Shown: in pieces, positions 58,718 to 64,000 of the stretch
Layout of the letters: every line of letters begins with the position of its first letter
How positions within the stretch are numbered: the stretch's first letter is position 1
Source: JBOHRN01 sp050732775
Lineage (GTDB): Bacteria > Gemmatimonadota > Gemmatimonadetes > Longimicrobiales > Longimicrobiaceae
Reading direction: 5' to 3'
Assembly: GCA_050732775.1 (NCBI GenBank)
Contig: JBOHRN010000046.1
Span: 36,105 to 100,104 of the forward strand
Length of the DNA: 64,000 bases
The notes under the pieces: generated by a model
Seen by the model: only the letters and a program-made list of their open reading frames with translations
Databases searched by the model: none
Told to the model about the DNA's origin: nothing
Made by a program: the position numbers and the translations under genes

Positions 58718-60652
58718 TCATCTCTTGCTTATACGGTATATCCTGGCCGGGCTTTCCGGCTCCAGTTTGAGCCGCTGAAGAGCACCCCGCCACCTCGATC
58801 TCTTTCCGCCCAGGAGCTCTTCTATCTGGTAGTAGCCGTCGCCAGCGACGCCCAGTTCGCCGGTGGGAAAGTCGAGCACGGTTTCTCGAGGACTCTCAGG
58901 GTCCAGAGAGACGGCCATGAAGAGTGCGTGGTCGTCCAGCCACTTGCCGTAGAAGAGTACCCTGTCGTCGTCGCAGGGGTGAAAGCTCAGGTTGTCGTAC
59001 TCCTGCAAGGCCGGCTGCTCGCGGCGGATACGGTTCAACTCCCGGATCCACTCCTTGATGTTTCCCCGCCGGTCCCAATCGCGCTGCTTGAGCTGGTACT
59101 TCTCGTTACTCCGGTACTCTTCCCGCTCCGAGTGGGACTCGTTCTCGCACAGCTCGAAGCCGCAGTATACACCCCAGAGCGGCGAAAGAGTCGCCGCCAG
59201 CGCCGCCCGGATCTTGAACGCCGACGGCGGCGAGTTCTGCAAGAAAGGGGGCAGGATGTCCGGCGTGCTGGGGAAGAGCATGCCCCGGAAGTACTCCTTC
59301 ATCTCGCCTCCGGTTAGCTCCTCGAAGTACTCGGTGAGCTCCCACTTTTCGTTCCGCCAGGTAAAGTAGGTGTAGCTCTGGGTGAAGCCGGCCTTAGCCA
59401 GCGCCCGCATCACCTTGGGCCGGGTAAACGCCTCCGAGAGGAAGATGGTGCCGGGGTACTCGCGCTGGACCTCGCGGATACACCACTGCCAGAACTGGAG
59501 CGGCTTGGTGTGGGGGTTGTCTACCCGGAAAGTCTTGACCCCCTGCTCGATCCAGAAGTCGAACACCGACTTCCACTCCAGCCACTGGCTCTGCCAGCTG
59601 TCGCCGTAGAAGTTCAACGGGTAGATGTCTTGGTACTTCTTGGGTGGGTTCTCCGCGTACTTGATGGAACCGTCGGGACGGTGGAAGAACCACTCCGGGT
59701 GGCTCTTCACGTAAGGGTGGTCCGGGGATACCTGGATGGCGAAGTCGAGGGCGACCTCGAGGCCGTGCTTGGCGGCCTCGGTTACCAAGCGCCGGAAGTC
59801 CGCTAGGGTACCGAGCTGGGGGTGGACGTGCTTATGGCCGCCTTGATGAGAGCCGATGGCGTAGGGAGATCCGGGGTCGCCGGGCTCGGGCTCGAGGGAG
59901 TTGTCCTTGCCCTTGCGCTGGGTCTCGCCGATGGGGTGGATGGGGGTGAGGTAAAGGGTGTCGAAGCCGAGCTCCTCGACGTACGGCAGCCGGGCGATGA
60001 CGTCGTCGAAGGTGCCGTGCCGCGCCGGATGGTTGGCAGCGGAGCGGGGAAAGAGCTCGTACCAACTAGCGAAGCGAGCCTTTACCCGGTCTACCCGGAG
60101 CGGCAGCCGCCGCTTGAAGCGGGTGAGGTCGGCGCGGGGTAGATAACGCTCCATGAGCGCCGCCAACCCGGCGTCGAAGACGGCGTCGGCGCCGTCCGGC
60201 CCGGCGAGCCGCCGGGCGAAGCCGGCGAGGGCCTGTCGGTCGGATTCGCGCGTCTTATCCGCGGCTTCGCGGGCAAGCAGGGAGGCCTCCTCCAGCTCTA
60301 CCGACACCCCCTGGCCGGCGTTGAGTTTGGCGCGCACGTCGCGGCGGTGGCTGGCGAATCTGTCACTCCACGCCACCACCGTGTACTGCCACTCCCCAAC
60401 CCTGTCGAGAGGCGCGGTCACGCCCCGCCAGCGGTCGTTGTCGAAGTGCTCCATAGGTGCTTCGCGCCACCCGCGCTCGCCACGGGGCCGGTAACGGAGC
60501 GCGGCCCGGATCACCTGGTGGCCGTCGCGGAAGACGTCGGCCTCCACGGCGAGCGTATCTCCCTCTTCGCGCTTGACCGGGTAGTGGCCGCAGTCGAGCT
60601 GGGGAGTCACCTCCTCGATGACGATCCGGCGGCTGTCGCGGGGACGGGACAC
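58718..60652 (-). CDS. glgE: Alpha-1,4-glucan:maltose-1-phosphate maltosyltransferase
   Basis: GlgE extends alpha-glucans with maltose from maltose-1-phosphate. The 644-residue GH13_3 protein has an N-terminal beta domain, LYLTPIHPIGETQRKGKDNS, the family stretch DFAIQVSPDHPYVKSHPEWF, NPPKKYQDIYPLNF, the nucleophile Asp of FRVDNPHTKPLQFW and the acid Glu of FLSEAFTRPKVM. The GTG start at 60652 nearly touches the glgX stop (1 nt apart). The trehalose synthase/maltokinase genes that usually make its substrate are not in the window. otsA is. Confidence 0.94.
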   Translation of the reverse strand: MSRPRDSRRIVIEEVTPQLDCGHYPVKREEGDTLAVEADVFRDGHQVIRAALRYRPRGERGWREAPMEHFDNDRWRGVTAPLDRVGEWQYTVVAWSDRFASHRRDVRAKLNAGQGVSVELEEASLLAREAADKTRESDRQALAGFARRLAGPDGADAVFDAGLAALMERYLPRADLTRFKRRLPLRVDRVKARFASWYELFPRSAANHPARHGTFDDVIARLPYVEELGFDTLYLTPIHPIGETQRKGKDNSLEPEPGDPGSPYAIGSHQGGHKHVHPQLGTLADFRRLVTEAAKHGLEVALDFAIQVSPDHPYVKSHPEWFFHRPDGSIKYAENPPKKYQDIYPLNFYGDSWQSQWLEWKSVFDFWIEQGVKTFRVDNPHTKPLQFWQWCIREVQREYPGTIFLSEAFTRPKVMRALAKAGFTQSYTYFTWRNEKWELTEYFEELTGGEMKEYFRGMLFPSTPDILPPFLQNSPPSAFKIRAALAATLSPLWGVYCGFELCENESHSEREEYRSNEKYQLKQRDWDRRGNIKEWIRELNRIRREQPALQEYDNLSFHPCDDDRVLFYGKWLDDHALFMAVSLDPESPRETVLDFPTGELGVAGDGYYQIEELLGGKRSRWRGALQRLKLEPESPARIYRISKR

Positions 60653-60653
60653 G

Positions 60654-62639
60654 TTAGCTCTGGGCGGGGGGTAAGGTGGCCTTCCTTAGCACGCTCAGCG
60701 AGCGGCCATCCAGCAGGTACCCGGCGGTCCCCTGGTGGGTCTCGCAGCCGGAAGGGAGCCCGGGGCGCGCGCTGTCCAGCTCCAATACCCACACTCCGCC
60801 CGGCAGGGTGAAGGTGGCGGCGTCGGAGGCCGCGTTGAACAAAAGCAGTAGGGATTGCTTGCCAACCGGCTCTCCCGAGAGCCGCGCCCCTAAGCACGAC
60901 GAGCGCTCGGAGTGCCAATCGGCTTCGGTCACCTCTTCGCCGTCGGGCCGAAGCCATCTGACCTCGCTGTCGCCGGAAGAGTCAGCGCGCCGGAAGACCG
61001 GGTGCTCCCGGCGCAAGCGGACCAGCCGCTGGGTGAAGTTCAAGAGTGCCTGGTCGCGTTCCGACGGCTCCCACTTCACCCAGGATACCTCGTTATCCTG
61101 GCAGTAGGCGTTATTGTTGCCGAGCTGGGTGCGGCCCAGCTCGTCTCCGGCGGTGAGCATGGGTATCCCCTGGGATAGAAGGAGGGTAGCCAGGAAGTTT
61201 CGCTTCTGTTTTTCGCGCTGGCCGACCACCTCGACTTCACCGGTCGGACCCTCCACGCCGAAGTTCATGCTCAGGTTGTGGTCGTGGCCGTCCCGGTTGC
61301 CCTCGCCGTTGGGCTCGTTCCGCTTGTGGCGGTAAGAGACCAGATCCTCGAGGGTAAAGCCGTCGTGAGAGGTCACGAAGTTAACGCTGGCACCGGGGCC
61401 GCGGCCCCCGTACAGGTCGCTCGAGCCGGTGAGCCGACGGGCGAACTCGCGGTGAACTCCGGTGTCTCCCCTCCAAAAGCGGCGCACGGTGTCGCGGTAC
61501 TCGCCGTTCCACTCCGACCACGGCGCCGGAAACTCTCCCACCCGGTACCCCCCTTCGCCCAGATCCCACGGTTCGGCGATGAGCTTGACCCCCGAGAGGA
61601 CCGGGTCGCGGCCGATGGCTGCCAGAAAACCAGCTCCGGGGTCAAAGTCGCGGGGATCGCGCGCCAGAGTCACCGCCAGGTCAAAGCGAAAGCCGTCCAC
61701 CCGCATCTCGTTTACCCAGTATCGGAGCGAGTCCATGACCAGCTCGAGGACCCGGGGGTGCGAAGTGTTCAGGGAGTTACCGGTTCCGGTATAGTCCAGA
61801 TACCGGCCCGGATGCTTCTGGTCGAGCCGGTAGTAGGCGGGGTTGTCGAGTCCGCGCAGGAAGAGAGCGGGTTCGTCGGGGCCACCCTCGGCGGTATGGT
61901 TGTAAACCACGTCGAGGATCACCTCCAGCCCCGCGGCGTGCAGGGCGCGCACCATCTCCTTGAACTCCCGCACCTGCGCGCCTGGTTCGCGGCTCCGGGC
62001 GTAGCGAAGAGTAGGGGCAAAGTACCCTATGGTGCTGTAGCCCCAGAAGTTGACCAGGCCCAGTTCGGCCAGGAAGGGCTCGTCCGCGATCTCGTGGACG
62101 GGGAGGAGCTCGACGGCGGTGACCCCGAGCGACTTCAAGTGAGCGATCACCGCTGGGTGCGCGAGACCGGCGTAGCTGCCCCGGAGCTCTTCCGGAACGC
62201 CGGGGTGAAGACGGGTGAGACCCTTGACGTGGAGCTCGTAGATGACGGTGTCGGCCAGCGGGGTGCGGGGGGAATGGCCTTCTCCCCAGTCGAAGCCGGG
62301 GTCGATGACCACGCTCTTGCGGGGCTCGCCGGCCAGGGCTCGCGCGTACGGATCGACCAGGAGCCGTGCCGGATCGAAGAGGAGCCCCCGGACGGGGTCG
62401 TAGGGACCGTGGACGCGGTAGCCGTAGTACCGCCCCGGCCCCACGCCGCTGAGGTAACCGTGCCAAACGTGGCCGGCCCGCGCGGCTAAAGGCGTAACTC
62501 CGACGGGCTCGGTGGCGCCGGGAGAGTCGAAGAGCAGGAGCTCCACCCGCTCGGCACGCTCCGAGTACAGGGCGAAGTGGGTGCCTTTGCCGTCCCAATG
62601 GGCACCGAGGGAGTGGCGCGCGCCCTTTCTCGACGCCAT
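60654..62639 (-). CDS. glgX: Glycogen debranching enzyme (isoamylase type)
   Basis: GlgX/TreX removes alpha-1,6 branches from glycogen. The 661-residue protein has an N-terminal CBM48 domain (about 8-100, GAHWDGKGTHFALYSERAER), and GH13 motifs ELLPVHEI, DVVYNHTAEG, DGFRFDLAVTL (nucleophile Asp) and LIAEPWDLG (acid Glu), then NFVTSHDGFTLEDLV. It is followed by glgE with no gap, so branch removal and GlgE chain extension are coupled. ATG at 62639 is near the domain start; the small membrane protein gene upstream ends 22 nt away. Confidence 0.94.
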   Translation of the reverse strand: MASRKGARHSLGAHWDGKGTHFALYSERAERVELLLFDSPGATEPVGVTPLAARAGHVWHGYLSGVGPGRYYGYRVHGPYDPVRGLLFDPARLLVDPYARALAGEPRKSVVIDPGFDWGEGHSPRTPLADTVIYELHVKGLTRLHPGVPEELRGSYAGLAHPAVIAHLKSLGVTAVELLPVHEIADEPFLAELGLVNFWGYSTIGYFAPTLRYARSREPGAQVREFKEMVRALHAAGLEVILDVVYNHTAEGGPDEPALFLRGLDNPAYYRLDQKHPGRYLDYTGTGNSLNTSHPRVLELVMDSLRYWVNEMRVDGFRFDLAVTLARDPRDFDPGAGFLAAIGRDPVLSGVKLIAEPWDLGEGGYRVGEFPAPWSEWNGEYRDTVRRFWRGDTGVHREFARRLTGSSDLYGGRGPGASVNFVTSHDGFTLEDLVSYRHKRNEPNGEGNRDGHDHNLSMNFGVEGPTGEVEVVGQREKQKRNFLATLLLSQGIPMLTAGDELGRTQLGNNNAYCQDNEVSWVKWEPSERDQALLNFTQRLVRLRREHPVFRRADSSGDSEVRWLRPDGEEVTEADWHSERSSCLGARLSGEPVGKQSLLLLFNAASDAATFTLPGGVWVLELDSARPGLPSGCETHQGTAGYLLDGRSLSVLRKATLPPAQS

Positions 62640-62661
62640 CCGGCGCGGAGAGGTGGCCGCG

Positions 62662-62985
62662 TCAGACGCGATTCCCGCTCTCCCCTTCCCAGCGCTTCTT
62701 GAGACGGCGGCGTAGCCGGAGCGCGTACACGCCCAGGAGGAGGGCTAGGGTGGCGAAAGCCGCCGCCGCCAGCCAACCGGAGTCGAGCGGTTGGTGAAAG
62801 GAGTGGTGGGTAAAGAGCAGCAAAGCGAGTCCGGCGGCCGTCGCCCACCCCGTTCCACCCACCAACCACCCGCCCCACGCGGCCCGCTTCTGCGCCCGGA
62901 TACGCCCGGCCAACCGCTGCCAGATGCGTTTCCGGCGTTCGGCCCCCAGGCGAGGTTCGTTCATGAGCGTGGCGGGTAGCGCCAT
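62662..62985 (-). CDS. Small membrane protein with two helices
   Basis: 107 residues with a basic N terminus (ERRKRIWQRLAGRIRAQKRA) and two membrane helices (about 38-57 and 69-88). A short basic C-terminal tail follows (LRRRLKKRWEGE). I do not recognise a family. It lies between the ECF sigma-factor gene and glgX. ATG at 62985 is preceded by GGAGG and GAAGAAG; a GTG at 62997 is possible. It could be a membrane anti-sigma factor of an unusual kind, but the HxxxCxxC motif of zinc anti-sigma factors is absent. Confidence 0.58.
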   Translation of the reverse strand: MALPATLMNEPRLGAERRKRIWQRLAGRIRAQKRAAWGGWLVGGTGWATAAGLALLLFTHHSFHQPLDSGWLAAAAFATLALLLGVYALRLRRRLKKRWEGESGNRV

Positions 62986-63139
62986 ATCTTCTTCCACCTC
63001 CCGCAGATATATACGAGTTTTGGCACGGATACGGATCCTTTCTACCGCCGGTAGCCGAGCGAGTCCCGGGCTGTGCCCGGTGACCCTCCAATGGGGAGAT
63101 GATCTCGCCTTATGTCAAGTAGTGACCCGCGCCTCCGCT
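62986..63139. other. 154-bp spacer between the sigma-factor gene and the small membrane protein gene
   Basis: It holds a strong hairpin (CCGGGC-TGT-GCCCGG, 63066-63080) without a T tract and an A/T-rich stretch (63003-63012). On the minus strand there is a perfect TTGACA (63118-63113), but no matching -10 box lies 16-18 bp away. The region may carry a promoter of another type for the downstream gene. Confidence 0.35.
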
Positions 63140-63775
63140 TCACACCATCCAATCGGCCCCGCCGTCGAGCCGGACGAGGCGCTCGCGGAGCTTAGCGAGC
63201 GCCAGCCGGACGCGGGTCTTGACGGTGCCGAGGGGCGCGCCCATCCGGTTGGCGACCTCCGACTGGCTGTAGCCGGAGAAGTAAGCCAACATCACCGCGT
63301 CGCGCTGTTGGGCGGGTAGCTCGTCGAGCGCCTCGAGCAGGACGCGGCGCCGCTCGGAGGCCTCCAAATCTGAGCTAGGGTCGGATGGTTTGGGCGCAAG
63401 GTCGCCATCCCAAGGGGGATCGGGAAGAGGGTCTAGGGGCTGCTCGCGGCGCCGGCCGACTGCTCGTATCCGGTCCAGAGTGCGGCTACGGGAGATGGCG
63501 GCTATCCAAGCGGAGGGGCTGCCCCGGGCGGGGTCATAGTCGCCGGCGGTTAGCCACACCTGCCAGAACGTCTCCTCCACCACTTCCTCGGCCTCGTCTT
63601 CGTCGCGGAGCATGCGCACGGCCGAACCGAACACCCGGTCTGCGAAGCCGTCGTAGAGCTCGCGCAGGGCTCTCTCGTCCCCGCGCGCGGTGGCGCGGAT
63701 GACTCGCACCGCCCGCTCGCGAGCAAGGTCAAGAGCGCCGTCCTGTCTGCCACTAGCGGAGGAGTTTCCACTCAT
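63140..63775 (-). CDS. ECF-type sigma-70 family RNA polymerase sigma factor
   Basis: 211 residues with region 2 (ALRELYDGFADRVFGSAVRM, then EAEEVVEETFWQVW) and region 4 (LPAQQRDAVMLAYFSGYSQS, then EVANRMGAPLGTVKTRVRLAL). The linker is long and Pro/Asp-rich. It resembles SigK-type ECF factors, which control envelope or oxidative stress responses. ATG 63775 begins just before the domain; an ATG 39 nt upstream is possible. No zinc anti-sigma gene is next to it; a two-helix membrane protein gene follows 154 nt downstream. Confidence 0.9.
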   Translation of the reverse strand: MSGNSSASGRQDGALDLARERAVRVIRATARGDERALRELYDGFADRVFGSAVRMLRDEDEAEEVVEETFWQVWLTAGDYDPARGSPSAWIAAISRSRTLDRIRAVGRRREQPLDPLPDPPWDGDLAPKPSDPSSDLEASERRRVLLEALDELPAQQRDAVMLAYFSGYSQSEVANRMGAPLGTVKTRVRLALAKLRERLVRLDGGADWMV

Positions 63776-63816
63776 GGGCCGCGACAGCTTGCAAGATCGC
63801 TGCCAGAAGCACACAA

Positions 63817-63846
63817 AGAACGGCCCCGGTTTTACCCGGGACCGTT
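63817..63846 (-). terminator. Hairpin between the truncated gene and the sigma-factor gene
   Basis: A 12-bp stem with one mismatch and a 6-nt loop, 28 nt after the stop of the truncated gene at 63875. On the minus strand it is followed by TTTGTGTG, so it is a fair but not ideal intrinsic terminator. It separates the upstream gene from the sigma-factor gene. Confidence 0.5.
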
Positions 63847-63874
63847 CCGCGGTGAGCGCGCCTAGATATCTTTC

Positions 63875-64000
63875 CTAGCCGCGGATGTCCAGTTCGACCT
63901 CGCGCTGGTAGGGCTGGAACTCGCAGCCGGTGCGCACCGGTACGTACAGCACTTCGGCGGGCTCTTCAGCACCGCGCTCCACAAAGAGGGTCACTCCCTG
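63875..64000 (-). CDS. C-terminal end of an unidentified protein (cut by window)
   Basis: An open frame runs from the window edge to TAG at 63875-63877, giving the last 41 residues: GVTLFVERGAEEPAEVLYVP, then VRTGCEFQPYQREVELDIRG. It has coding composition and a plausible terminator behind it. The alternating pattern suggests beta strands. I do not recognise the family; the start lies outside the window. Confidence 0.5.
   Translation of the reverse strand, partial: QGVTLFVERGAEEPAEVLYVPVRTGCEFQPYQREVELDIRG

Noticed and set aside
61278..62489. A 403-codon open frame on the plus strand inside glgX
   Set aside because: It is antisense to conserved GH13 motifs and has no signature of its own.
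63113..63118. Perfect TTGACA downstream of the sigma-factor gene
   Set aside because: There is no -10-like hexamer at 16-18 bp, so I do not call a sigma-70 promoter.
1..64000. tRNA, rRNA, CRISPR arrays, insertion sequences, phage genes or attachment sites
   Set aside because: I looked for repeats, transposase and integrase motifs and cloverleaf patterns and found none. The only clear direct repeat is the 21-bp duplication in the NYN gene.

Overview
The window is a high-GC, gene-dense stretch of a Gram-negative bacterial chromosome. A SusC/SusD outer-membrane pair, several lipoproteins, a MoxR/DUF58/DUF4159 cluster, a NYN-LOTUS protein and many 4-nt start/stop overlaps suggest Gemmatimonadota or a close relative. 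That assignment is an inference with moderate confidence. I see no tRNA, rRNA, CRISPR array, insertion sequence, prophage or integration scar. Most of the window looks like core chromosome. The first gene (cheB) and the last one are cut by the window ends.

Layout. 1-2756 (+): chemosensory/phosphorelay genes (cheB end, Rec-GAF-histidine kinase, CheY-like regulator). 2753-19386 (-): an HNH nuclease, priA, a dipeptide epimerase and an M24 peptidase, then the uncharacterised cluster DUF4159, DUF4175-like, BatA-like, DUF58 and MoxR, then carB and a stand-alone AsnC ligand domain. 19467-23072: a zinc-ribbon membrane protein, a lipoprotein phosphodiesterase, an M15 peptidase with a dockerin-like insertion and an SH3-repeat protein. 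23145-27796 (+): gpmI, a beta-barrel candidate, a BON protein, mobA and moeA. 27831-32622 (-): dodecin, alkyladenine glycosylase, the NYN-LOTUS protein, a FolK-AroB fusion and a plug-like lipoprotein. 32797-33246 (+): a second plug-like lipoprotein. 33323-39191 (-): SusD, SusC, tyrS. 39242-45335: a DUF3343 protein, otsA, a small membrane protein, then a signalling operon (Rec, Rec-GGDEF, V4R) that runs into ruvX-mltG-thiE. 45332-53602 (-): the translation operon nusA, L7Ae-like, infB, DUF503, rbfA, truB, ribF, then an NtrC-type regulator. 53757-56165 (-): murA, a coiled-coil protein, pgeF. 56326-58708 (+): a PII-like protein, two envelope-associated helical proteins and a zinc-dependent phospholipase-C-like protein. 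58718-64000 (-): glgE and glgX, a small membrane protein, an ECF sigma factor and a truncated gene.

Themes. Envelope genes are prominent (murA, mltG, epimerase, M15 peptidase, SusCD, BatA-like cluster). GlgE, GlgX and OtsA point to trehalose/alpha-glucan metabolism. Signalling genes use c-di-GMP, phosphorelay and sigma-54 activation.

The items most worth following are: the divergent pair of lipoproteins that look like isolated TonB plug domains; the NYN-LOTUS-LOTUS-HhH gene, which has a perfect consensus promoter, a long leader, a possible leader peptide and a hairpin at its start; the FolK-AroB fusion; MurA with Asp in place of the fosfomycin-target Cys; the M15 peptidase with a calcium-loop insertion between its zinc ligands; and three convergent gene pairs that share one CTAG as the stop codon on both strands.
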